Assembly (NCBI RefSeq): GCF_007860135.1
Contig: NZ_SJPV01000012.1
Coordinates: forward strand, 238,035 to 287,128
From: Novipirellula artificiosorum
Lineage (GTDB): Bacteria; Planctomycetota; Planctomycetia; Pirellulales; Pirellulaceae
Direction: 5' to 3'
Length of the DNA: 49,094 bases
The stretch's first letter is position 1, and every line of letters begins with the position of its first letter. Shown piece by piece: positions 18,117 through 26,404 of this stretch. A program made the position numbers and the translations under genes. The notes beneath the pieces are model-generated. The model had not been told where the DNA came from, searched no databases, and saw only the letters and a program-made list of their open reading frames with translations.

Positions 18117-18505
18117 AGCAACTTCACCCTATCGATTGGGAGTTGAGTAGAACGTCTCGTTCTCAGCGACCTTCGTATCTCGCACAATTGGAGAAATGAT
18201 TGTGCTCATATTGGTTTCCACTTTGCAGAACGCTCGCCATGCGCGGGCGTGGCAGTTTGATTTTCCATTTGTAAACGACTCATGCCGTCCTCCGGTGAAG
18301 TACGCCCAACATGAACGATGGATAGGATACCAAAGGGTTGCCAATCCGATCACCGGGCTTGATGAACGCTGCACAAAATGACGAGCATTTAGCGAGCGGC
18401 TAGATCGACTACCATGTCTGCGATTGAGCGATCAGAGTTTGTCGCCGTTCCGTTGAGAACGGTTGCGGGAAGATTGCCGACGAAATTGCCGACGCCAGGT
18501 TCGTT

Positions 18506-18613
18506 TCACTTCGAATCGAGCACCAGGCCTTCGGACTTGCCTTCCCAGATGCCGAGTCGTGCCTTCACGGATCGTGAAGCTGACAGATTCTTCGCCACGA
18601 GTCTCTTAAGCAT
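18506..18613 (-). pseudogene. Short relic sharing a GIWEGK motif with the esterase at 26.4 kb
   Basis: A 35-codon minus-strand frame contains ARLGIWEGKSEGLVLDSK. The intact esterase at 26405 has ALLGIWEGKFESLVLSEE near its C-terminus, so this looks like the same C-terminal module. The surrounding 18117-18640 gap shows no other coding signal. Only about 18 residues support the match. Confidence 0.3.
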
Positions 18614-18640
18614 GGTTGGGTTCTCGAGGTGTCGTTGTCA

Positions 18641-20296
18641 TCAGTTCGGAATTCCTAGTTCATACAAGTTTGAAATCTCATCACCGGACAGTGGCTCTTT
18701 GTAGATCAAGAACTCATCCACACGTCCGTTCAGATTTCTAACCGGAAACGGCACGCCCTCGATTGGCATGCCCCAGTTACCGATCGCACACGGGCCGAAT
18801 GTCACCTTGCGATTACCGAGATGATGTTCGCTGACCTCGCGACTGACTGCTTTGCCATCGAAGTACTGGACCGCTTCGCCGGTCGTCGCATCGAACGTTA
18901 CCGCGACATGATGCCAGCGTCTTCCATCGGTGTTGACAACTTGCGGAGAAGAGTAAACCTGGTCTTGGCGATAGGGATCGAATTGCTGTCCGTTCGGGGG
19001 CGGGAAACGCATGTAGCTTACCGAGAACATCAGACGTCCCGACTTCTCGATTTGCCAGTGGGGTTCTCCATCTTCGTATCCATCGGACAGCAGCAATGCA
19101 TTGTATTTGCGATCCAGTCCATCGACTCGAATCCACGCCGCCATCGTTAAACCTTCATACTGATCTTTCCCCAAATTGATGCGGACACGGTCGCCGGGGC
19201 TCTTAAACTCCAACGCAGGTTTGCTCGGCCAACGTCCGTCGACCCAACGAGCGCCGACTGCCGATCCATGGCTATAAGGTAGTTTTGGAATCGCAAAGTT
19301 GTTAACAAGTCGATCCCACTTCTCGTCTTCCCATCGCCAGAACTGATAGCAGCCAAGGATGCGTTCATCGGAACGCACCGTGTTCATCGCCGCACGCCAT
19401 TGTTTTGTCTTTCGTTGATAGTACTCTTCCTTGCGTCGTTCAAACTCCTCCACGCTTGGAAAGTCCGCTGCTTTGGAGATGCCCATAACGACACCGCGGT
19501 CGGTGGCCTTTTTGAGACTATTGCCTTCACGGATGATTTGCATTTGGGAGCCCGGGACATGAGCTTCGACTTCGCCATCAAAAACATGCAGCGATGACTC
19601 GGCCCCATCGACCTCGACAGCGAACTCGGTCCCAAGGTCCACGACTTTCATGCCCGGCAGGGTCAGGCGGAAACCGATCGCAAGTGGAGGCACATGCATC
19701 GTGACTTTGCCTTGTGCACACTCTGCTTCCCAGGAGCTAATCAGCTTCACCTCTGCTGCTTCGTCGATCAGCATGGTCGCACCACTGAAGAAGTCGATTT
19801 GCACCGCTCCCGATAGCAGCTTGAATTGTCCCGGTTGCAATGAGTCACCTTCGTGATACTGCACATCTCCCGCAAACTTCGCATCCACAACACGCGACAG
19901 CACCGCGCAGCCTGATTCGACGACTTCGTCCGAGTCACTGGAGGCAACTTGTGACGTGGCAATTTGTTGTTCCGCATCACTTTTGCGGTCGCGTCCGATT
20001 TCGTAGCCGATTGTGAGGAACAAACCTGCGGCGATGGCCGCGATGAGTCCAAACGAACCGAGTGCACGCACGCTCTTTGCTTTCGTCGGTGCTCGCAGTG
20101 AATCCGCACCAACAGGCGTTCCGATCACGACTTCGCTCATCAATCGCAAGTCTGCATCCAAACCGCACAGGTCCACAAATTCACTACGTCGATCTGCGGA
20201 GCTTTCCAGCACAGCTTGGAGTTCCTCGGATTCGATTGCACAGAGCGAACCGTCGAGCCAGTTCGAGACAAGATCCATGAATCGTAAGTCGTTCAT
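18641..20296 (-). CDS. FecR-domain protein with C-terminal LamG/concanavalin domain
   Basis: The start at 20296 (MNDLRFMDLVSNWLDGSL) is set by an ATGA overlap with the sigma factor stop. The product has 551 residues. The N-terminal 80 residues are a cytoplasmic helical anti-sigma-like region. A membrane helix (GLIAAIAAGLFLTIGYEIG) follows at about 82-100. A FecR-type beta region (about 120-270) contains LPGMKVVDLGTEFAVEVDG. The last 200 residues form a LamG-like jelly roll, with YEGLTMAAWIRVDGLDRKYN, HHVAVTFDATTGE and GRVDEFLIYKEPLS. The architecture fits a sensor that holds an ECF sigma factor inside and binds a glycan outside. It is the planctomycete counterpart of FecR signalling. Confidence 0.8.
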   Translation of the reverse strand: MNDLRFMDLVSNWLDGSLCAIESEELQAVLESSADRRSEFVDLCGLDADLRLMSEVVIGTPVGADSLRAPTKAKSVRALGSFGLIAAIAAGLFLTIGYEIGRDRKSDAEQQIATSQVASSDSDEVVESGCAVLSRVVDAKFAGDVQYHEGDSLQPGQFKLLSGAVQIDFFSGATMLIDEAAEVKLISSWEAECAQGKVTMHVPPLAIGFRLTLPGMKVVDLGTEFAVEVDGAESSLHVFDGEVEAHVPGSQMQIIREGNSLKKATDRGVVMGISKAADFPSVEEFERRKEEYYQRKTKQWRAAMNTVRSDERILGCYQFWRWEDEKWDRLVNNFAIPKLPYSHGSAVGARWVDGRWPSKPALEFKSPGDRVRINLGKDQYEGLTMAAWIRVDGLDRKYNALLLSDGYEDGEPHWQIEKSGRLMFSVSYMRFPPPNGQQFDPYRQDQVYSSPQVVNTDGRRWHHVAVTFDATTGEAVQYFDGKAVSREVSEHHLGNRKVTFGPCAIGNWGMPIEGVPFPVRNLNGRVDEFLIYKEPLSGDEISNLYELGIPN

Positions 20297-20823
20297 GACA
20301 ACCCCGCATCTGCAAGCGTTTGTTTCACACACACCAATAGTTTTTGCCGAAGTCGATGCACTGACTTATAGATCGCCTGTTCGGGGCGAGAATTCTGTTG
20401 AGCGTACCCGCGAATGGTGACGCCCGGCTGATGCACGGCGAGGATCAATTCGCGCCGAGCCTGGTCGAGCTTTTGCAAGCAGCCTTCGAGAGCTTGCTGT
20501 CGATCTGCGTCGCCAGCGACAATGTTGCCTGTTGCATCGGCTAACTGTTCGGCGAGTTTGTCCGAGAATACCAAGGGGCTGCGGGCAAGTGAACGTCGGT
20601 ACTTCAGCGATTCAAATCGAGCAATCGTCATCAGCCAACCGCCAAAACGATTGATGTCGTCAAGTTCGTCGAACTTCTTCCATGCAATCAAACTGGTTTG
20701 TTGAACGACTTCCTCAACATCGTGCCAAGTCGGTACGAGTCGTCGCACGTAGGCCTTCACGGCTGACTCTTCCTCAATCAGCAGACGCACAAAGGTTTCG
20801 TAGTTGGATGGCTTTCCGCTCAT
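20293..20823 (-). CDS. ECF-type RNA polymerase sigma factor
   Basis: The 176-residue protein has region 2 (DVEEVVQQTSLIAWKKFDEL, then FGGWLMTIARFESLKYRR) for core and -10 binding, and region 4 (ARRELILAVHQPGVTIRGYA, then AIYKSVHRLRQKL) as a -35-binding helix-turn-helix. It belongs to the sigma type expanded in Rhodopirellula and Verrucomicrobium genomes. The FecR/LamG gene follows with a 4-bp overlap, so they form a sigma/anti-sigma operon. Targets are unknown; nearby glycan-degradation genes are candidates. Confidence 0.85.
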   Translation of the reverse strand: MSGKPSNYETFVRLLIEEESAVKAYVRRLVPTWHDVEEVVQQTSLIAWKKFDELDDINRFGGWLMTIARFESLKYRRSLARSPLVFSDKLAEQLADATGNIVAGDADRQQALEGCLQKLDQARRELILAVHQPGVTIRGYAQQNSRPEQAIYKSVHRLRQKLLVCVKQTLADAGLS

Positions 20824-20955
20824 TCCTGGTGCTTTAGTGTTCGATTGGAGAACGCAATGGCCGAGTAGGCTTTGTGCTCGCCGTGCCCGAAGCCACCGCC
20901 GGCGAGCAGCAACGGTAACTTGCGATTGAAATGAGAGCTCGCGTCGTCGGTCGAG

Positions 20956-21363
20956 TCAATTCATCTTTCCATTTCCTGCACTCTTGATCACCGCCACGGC
21001 GTTGGCCCCTGCGGCATTCCACTGGCGATCAACTTGACAATCAAAGAACCGGGTGACGTTAGTGTCGTACCCGAATTCGCTGATAGCGCCCTCAACGCTC
21101 GCCTTGTGTTCGGTGGGTTTCGGCTCACTTTCGTTCATGGGGCAATTGTTGCAGTTGAAGTGAACCAGTTGGTTTTTCCAACCTCGTTTAGCAAGGATGG
21201 ACAAAGCCAGCGGAGTGGCGGCGATGTCATATTCATCGACTCGGTTGCCATCGGCAGTGTATCCGATAACGTCATCAGCGTCGACGATTGGGACCGGTCC
21301 GTTGGTTTCATCTCGGTCTTGTGGGAGATCCTTCATCTTGTTCATCATTTTCATGGAGTTCAT
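20956..21363 (-). pseudogene. Truncated duplicate of the Tat-exported nucleoside-hydrolase-like gene
   Basis: The product (135 residues) is a near copy of the first part of the gene at 29075-30145. It starts MNSMKMMNKMKDL, then jumps to QDRDETNGPVPIVDADDV. This removes in frame about 45 codons that in the full gene hold the twin-arginine signal (DRRRFLKTSLAW). The copy stays aligned through IGYTADGNRVDEYDIAATP and ends at GNGKMN, where the intact gene reads GNGKKFYWLQ. It has lost both export and the C-terminal two thirds. Similarity extends a few bases upstream of the ATG. A product, if made, would remain in the cytoplasm. Confidence 0.8.
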
Positions 21364-21454
21364 TCAACCTTTCGTTTGTATGTTTCATTTTTCGGCCAAA
21401 GCCCCAGAGCCGTGGTTTCGATGATTGGCTAACCGCCATCGCTGAGGATCACTG

Positions 21455-21955
21455 TCATCGGTACCAGGTCACTGCGACGCCGTCATTGTCGGTGACGCCC
21501 AGTGTGACCACATAGGCGTTGACGCCGTCCTTGGTGAGATCACACAGCTCCACAAAGGTTGGATACATGTCAATCAGGCTTGCGGTTGTGTCGGTAGAGG
21601 CGCCTTTGGCAATGCCAGGGCCTGCCCAAACGAAAGGGACCTGTGATCCTCGCTCCCACATGACGTGTTTCGCCCAATGCCCCTTTTCGCCGAGGTGGTA
21701 ACCATGGTCACTCCAGAGGACGACACTCGTGTTGTCTGCATACGGGCTGTTGCTGAGCGCCGTGAGCACGCGGCCGATCTGAGCATCAGCGTACGTGATG
21801 GCTGCCAGGTATCCAAGGATATATTCTTTCAAGGTCCGATCATTTGGGCTGATCGCCTGTAAATTGGCCATCCACCGCTTGTAGACATTGGTCTCCTTCC
21901 TCCGTTCTCGATCAGCGACATCATCAAGATCGGGTAAGCGCTTCAGGGATCGTGA
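21455..21955 (-). pseudogene. Sulfatase middle/C-terminal fragment fused to a PKD-like tail
   Basis: The minus strand encodes PDLDDVADRERRKETNVYKR, then YLAAITYADAQIGRVLTAL, VVLWSDHGYHLGEKGHWAKH and DMYPTFVELCDL. This is the middle and C-terminal part of an iduronate-2-sulfatase-like enzyme, including its metal-binding DH. It then switches to NAYVVTLGVTDNDGVAVTWYR and stops; that ending resembles a PKD or cadherin-like strand. The upstream N-terminal part lies in another frame (21924-22361). This is a pseudogene assembled from at least two, probably three sources. Confidence 0.7.
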
Positions 21956-22361
21956 CCGCGTCTTCGTCTAGGATCATATCCGAGACGCAGGAGATTACCG
22001 GGAACCCCTTGAATTGCTTCTCATTGTAGTACTCCTGTCTTCCGTCGTTCATAAACACGGTGAATCCGTTTCGTGGCGACAACTGCCCGGTCTGCAAACA
22101 AACTCGCGATGGCGAACACTGCGGCGATGCGTAGGCATTGCGGAACTTCATGCCTTCGCGAGCGAGTCGCTCCACGTTGGGCATCTGCAGTACCGGCATC
22201 TGTGAGTTCTGCATGTCGTCATCCATGGGAACCGGAGACCCGTTCCACGCCCAATCGTCGATAAAAAACATGACGATGTTGTGCTTTTTTTGAGCGAGGA
22301 GCTTGCCAGGAGCGAACACGAGAGCTGCGATCACGACAAGAAGGAGTTTGTGGTTCAACAT
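21924..22361 (-). pseudogene. Sulfatase N-terminal fragment
   Basis: From the Met at 22361 there is a signal peptide (KLLLVVIAALVFAPGKLLA), HNIVMFFIDDWAW with metal ligands, and PQCSPSR, where Cys82 would become formylglycine. The frame runs to TIPEALTRS and stops. Normal sulfatases continue there with an adaptive helix and the GKWHLG block, both absent. The DNA passes directly into the other sulfatase fragment in a different frame at about 21945-21955. It has no catalytic C-terminal half. Confidence 0.75.
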
Positions 22362-22520
22362 GTTTGTGTGTCTTTTTGCTGCCTGTTTTCGAGTTAGTAT
22401 GTGCATTGGCGGAAGTCTTTCTGCGAAATGAGCCGACGGCGCTAGCCGCGGGTTCCGTGGTGAAAGTGTCGTGGCATCCTTCATGTGCAAAATATACTAC
22501 ATCTTGGGAATCGAACGCCA

Positions 22521-23819
22521 TTATTCACTTTCCAGTTCGCCACGGAGCAGCTTTCCAGCTTTGCCGACCAACTTCAGGTAATAATCGCTGGGCAAACCTT
22601 CGTAGGTTAAGAATGAGACACCCTCACCCACGGGCGGGTCGTTGGTGCATTTGAAGATCGCTGTTCCTTCGTCGACTTCATCGAACATCGCGACATACAA
22701 CATGTCGCTGCCAGCCCGCTTTGCTGCAGCGATTTGCGACCACAGGAACTGACCTTTCAACCTCGGGATCGCGTCAAGTTTATCGCCTTTCAAGTTGTGC
22801 CAACTAAAGCCAGGGAAGACGACTGGCATGTAATCGAGTCGCTGAGCAGCGCACCACCGGATGTCCGGTTGCCAGAATTTGTCAGCATGGCGCGCGACTC
22901 CCTTCAGGTCACGATACCGACCCGGAGTCCATGGACTGATCACATCGGCGAGCTTCAGGACACCATGCAGTTCAGGATCCACCATTGCATCTCGCTCCTG
23001 CTCTCGCCATCCGGTTGGCACTCCCAGCATGACTGAACAGCCATCGTTTTTCAGAAACTCAATCAGCTCTCGACATTCTGCCAACGAGTAGCTTCTTGGC
23101 TTGATGCCATCGTTGAAACCGACACCCCACACGGCAACGACTGGTTTGCCAGCGTGTCGCTGATAGGCAGCGTCTTTTGTGATCTGCTTCTCACGGCGAA
23201 GTGCCGTCCAATCGTCGCTGACAGTCTTTGTTCCGCCAGCGGGCAGTCCGGTCAAGTCGTACATCACTGCATAAGAGCGTCCGGCCTTCTGGGCACCTTC
23301 ACGGACGTGACTCAGTACGTTGTCCTTGTGACGTTTGCCGGGATCGCTTCTCAATCCATTTGCAAATCGCTGCAGGAAAGCACCATCGATTCCATAATCT
23401 CGCATCCATTGGAAATGTCTCACAACGGTTTTGCGATTGCCGCTACTGAACACCTCCGCCGTACTGCCATCGGCATGCTTGAATCCCGTTTTGAATCGCT
23501 CATCTTCGTCAAGCTCTGAAACGTCCGGCCAAAGGTCGACCGAAACGTTCCCTGGCCCAAAGGCATTCCGCCGAGTTTTGCACCAGTGTGTCCAGCCCAG
23601 TTCCGCCCCGTCGCCTTCGCAGTTGAACCAGCCTTGATAGCCCACCATCACGCTGCCAGTAAGCGTGCTGCGATCGACGACGATGCTTGGCTGTGCGGCA
23701 TGCGTCGACGACACGAAAGCAGTTAACGTGATCGCCAATCCGGCGAGACGGCACAGTTTTTTCACCGTAATCTCTGGTTGTAAGTGTAAGGTTTTATCTT
23801 GGCTTGAATGCTCTGTCAT
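22521..23819 (-). CDS. Secreted GH99/GH71-like glycoside hydrolase
   Basis: The 432-residue protein has a signal region (LAGLAITLTAFVSSTHAA, about 25-42). The mature part begins with GSVMVGYQGWFNCEGDG and HFQWMRDYGIDGAFLQRF, typical of GH99/GH71-like (beta/alpha)8 enzymes. DEVDEGTAIFK at about 378-388 aligns with the ExxE pair that forms the GH99 active site. Characterised GH99 enzymes cut alpha-mannans by an endo mechanism; many planctomycete relatives are called xylosidase/arabinosidase-like without biochemistry. The ATG overlaps the upstream sulfatase stop by 4 bp, so the two are translated together and probably act on one sulfated glycan. Confidence 0.7.
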   Translation of the reverse strand: MTEHSSQDKTLHLQPEITVKKLCRLAGLAITLTAFVSSTHAAQPSIVVDRSTLTGSVMVGYQGWFNCEGDGAELGWTHWCKTRRNAFGPGNVSVDLWPDVSELDEDERFKTGFKHADGSTAEVFSSGNRKTVVRHFQWMRDYGIDGAFLQRFANGLRSDPGKRHKDNVLSHVREGAQKAGRSYAVMYDLTGLPAGGTKTVSDDWTALRREKQITKDAAYQRHAGKPVVAVWGVGFNDGIKPRSYSLAECRELIEFLKNDGCSVMLGVPTGWREQERDAMVDPELHGVLKLADVISPWTPGRYRDLKGVARHADKFWQPDIRWCAAQRLDYMPVVFPGFSWHNLKGDKLDAIPRLKGQFLWSQIAAAKRAGSDMLYVAMFDEVDEGTAIFKCTNDPPVGEGVSFLTYEGLPSDYYLKLVGKAGKLLRGELESE

Positions 23820-25387
23820 TGGGAAGTGTAGGGACGGTATTTCGGCTGCGGCGTATAGTTTCCTTTGCCCTTTTCCCAGCGGAAGGTGTCACCTTCAATC
23901 ACAAGATCTTTTCGCAAATTGAGTTTCTCTTCCGGCGCGGCAAAGGTCTTCGGAGCAGACCTGCTAAGATTGGCCTTCACGTCGGCATACTTATCGTCTG
24001 CATACTGATCATCCGACACGAGGTTATTCCACTCATTGGGATCTTCGCGAAGGCTGTAAAGTTCTTCGCCGTCCTCCCCATAACGGATGTAACGCCAGTC
24101 ACGATTGATGATGGCGTATTCGCCTGGGGTCATGTAGGGCAAATAGACATTGCGATCGGTTGCTGCCGAAGGATTGCTCAGAGCCTGCGCGAGCGACTCG
24201 CCCTCGAGTGGCTGATGAGGCGTCGGCAGATCACACATCTCAGAGAGCGTTGGGTAGATGTCGATCAAACTGACCGTGACATCCGTCTTGACGCCTTCGG
24301 TGATTCCTGGACCAGCCCAAATGAAAGGCACATTCGATGTGCGTTCCCAGAGCGTGTGCTTGCCCCATTGGCCTTTCTCGCCATGGTGATATCCGTGGTC
24401 ACTCCACAACACCACAATGGTATTGTCGGCGTAAGGACTCGATTCCAACGCGTCAAGCACGCGGCCCAGCATTGCATCGGCGTAACTGATGCAGGCAAGG
24501 TACCCGTGGATCGCATCAGCCATCGCACCCATTTTGACGAGCTTCTCGTGATGGAAAAGCTTCCGGGCCTCTGTCCGCTTGCGCGTCTTGGGCGGTAGGT
24601 CTTCCAAATCGTTTTCCTTCATCGGAGGCATCTCGATCTTCGCTGGATCGTACAGATCGAAGTACTTCTGTGGACAATAGTTGGGGTAGTGGGGCGAGTA
24701 AAGACCGCAGGCGAGAAAGAACGGTTTGTCGTGTTTCTGTTTCAGTTGTTTGACCGCCCAATTGACTCGAATCGTGTCGGCCATCTCTTCTTCTTTGTCA
24801 TTCGGGATTCCAGCCCATTCAAGAAAGAGTCCCGCTTTGAACGTCTGGCCTTGGTTGTAAACACTTGCGGGAAATGGTTGAGGGACAGGCGTTTCGCTAC
24901 TCCAGGACTCCAACGGCCAACCGCTCTCACGCTGGAATTGGTTGCGGAGGAAAAACTCGGTCCAGCCTCGCTGGTCGATCGCACCCTCGGGATGATGAAA
25001 CAACTTCCCCGCACCAAACGTCGCGTAGCCACCTTTTGCGAAGCTCATTTGAAGAGCTTCGATTTCGGGGTGTCCCACGAAGTAGTTCGGAGTCTCATAG
25101 CAACCGGTCGTCGAAGCGTACTGACCAGAAAAGATCGCAGCGCGACTGGGGGCGCAAAACACGCCTGCGGTATGGGCGTTCGTAAAGTTGACGCCGCGTG
25201 CCGCCAATCGATCGATGTTCGGTGTGATGGCGTGCGGCGTCGTTTCCAGACACCCGATCCAGTCGTTCATATCGTCAACCGCCAGGAACAGCACGTTGGG
25301 CTGCGATTCGGCGGCGGCGAGCGTTGTGAAGCTCAGCATAAGGAGCGGAACTAGGCTGAACAAAGTTTTCTTAATGTGGCTATTCAT
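23816..25387 (-). CDS. Secreted sulfatase, iduronate-2-sulfatase-like
   Basis: The start at 25387 (MNSHIKKTLFSLVPLLML) gives a good signal peptide; a longer frame reaches 25435. The product has 523 residues. Metal ligands are VDDMNDW (about 38-44), and FCAPSRAA holds Cys78, the residue oxidised to formylglycine. GAGKLFHHPEG is the K/H substrate-sulfate block. VVLWSDHGYHHGEKGQWGKH supplies the remaining DH ligands and Lys. The whole pattern matches S1 sulfatases of the iduronate-2-sulfatase type. It removes a sulfate ester from a polysaccharide outside the cytoplasm. It is the first gene of an operon with the GH99-like enzyme and is preceded by a 68-bp dispersed repeat. Confidence 0.88.
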   Translation of the reverse strand: MNSHIKKTLFSLVPLLMLSFTTLAAAESQPNVLFLAVDDMNDWIGCLETTPHAITPNIDRLAARGVNFTNAHTAGVFCAPSRAAIFSGQYASTTGCYETPNYFVGHPEIEALQMSFAKGGYATFGAGKLFHHPEGAIDQRGWTEFFLRNQFQRESGWPLESWSSETPVPQPFPASVYNQGQTFKAGLFLEWAGIPNDKEEEMADTIRVNWAVKQLKQKHDKPFFLACGLYSPHYPNYCPQKYFDLYDPAKIEMPPMKENDLEDLPPKTRKRTEARKLFHHEKLVKMGAMADAIHGYLACISYADAMLGRVLDALESSPYADNTIVVLWSDHGYHHGEKGQWGKHTLWERTSNVPFIWAGPGITEGVKTDVTVSLIDIYPTLSEMCDLPTPHQPLEGESLAQALSNPSAATDRNVYLPYMTPGEYAIINRDWRYIRYGEDGEELYSLREDPNEWNNLVSDDQYADDKYADVKANLSRSAPKTFAAPEEKLNLRKDLVIEGDTFRWEKGKGNYTPQPKYRPYTSQ

Positions 25388-25457
25388 GAGATTTGGCTTC
25401 TTGAGCAAGCGTGGGGGACAACGCGAGTGGGACAACGCTGCCGTTCATACAAAAGCT

Positions 25458-25525
25458 CTCTCCCGCAACGACTCCGATTAGACAAGAAAATCGCAAAAAC
25501 AACGAACCCAGCTTGTTTCGGTCGA
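25458..25525. repeat. Dispersed 68-bp repeat, copy A
   Basis: This matches 30361-30428 at 57 of 68 positions without gaps; both begin CTCTCCCG and contain AAATCGCAAA. It lies 71 bp upstream of the sulfatase start, in antisense to that gene. Function is unknown: a leader or regulatory region, or a mobile remnant. Confidence 0.7.
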
Positions 25526-25539
25526 GTTTGGTGAATAAG

Positions 25540-26272
25540 TCGATTCGAGGGACCGAAGTAAGTTCCTGGGGATTTTTGAGCACGTATGTCAGACAATGGC
25601 TTACGCGCACAGTCGAGGTGTGATCCATCGTGATTTGAAGCCATCGAATACCGTCAGTCCATCAAACTCGATCCAACGAACGTCAACCTGTACAATAAAC
25701 TCGGCAATACCTTGAGGAACGAAGGGAAACTGACCGAGGCGATAGCCGTCTACAACCAAGCCATTGAGCGGGATCCACAAAACATCGACGCCCATCGCAG
25801 GCTCTGCGCCGCGTTGCAAGTTCAGGGTCCGATGGCAGAAACGCTCGACGCTGCTCGCAAGCTCGTTGAGCTTAACCCCGGAAATGCTGACGCCTACAAC
25901 GTGTTGGCATGGTTGCTTGTAACCGTCCCCATCGAGAACGGTGAATATCAAGACATCGATTCCGCCGTTTCCCTCGCTCAAAACGCGTGTAAACTGGCTC
26001 CCAATAACGCGGGCTTTTGGAATACGCTGGGTGTCGCCCACTATCGAGCGGAGCAATGGCAAGAGGTCATTGCCGCGATGGAAGAGTCGATGGAACTCGG
26101 TGTGGACCATCCCACCAACTGGTTGTTTCTCGCAATGGCCCATCAGCGACAGGGCAATCGAGACGAAGCCCAACATTGGTATCGAAAGTCGATTGCTTGG
26201 CGTGGTAGGAAAAAGCTCGATGCGAAGCTACAAAGTTTTTACACCGAAGCCGCAACGGTGGTCGAGCCGTAA
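25540..26272 (+). pseudogene. Ser/Thr kinase catalytic-loop fragment joined to a TPR domain
   Basis: From 25540 to about 25651 the plus strand encodes KFLGIFEHVCQTMAYAHSRG and then VIHRDLKPSN, the catalytic loop of planctomycete Hanks-type kinases (Asp of HRD present). At about 25652 the frame shifts and continues with SIKLDPTNVNLYNKLGNTLR, several TPR units, and DEAQHWYRKSIAW, ending at 26272. In intact relatives the kinase domain, a membrane helix and several hundred residues separate these parts. All other kinase elements (P-loop, activation segment) are absent. A TPR-only product of about 186 residues could start at TTG 25712. Annotated as a remnant of one kinase-TPR gene after a large deletion. 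Confidence 0.75.
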
Positions 26273-26404
26273 CCGTGTATCGGTCCAAGAGTCGAACTTT
26301 TGGACGTTCCCTTCCAGGGCCTTCACCCGGCGAAGCCTTTCCCGTTGTCCTGTGCGTTTGCGCGGGTCACCGCCGGGACCACTTTGGACGCTGCGACCTG
26401 GCTG

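Noticed and set aside
25601..26176. 191-codon minus-strand open frame
   Set aside because: Antisense to the TPR remnant, which has clear domain matches.
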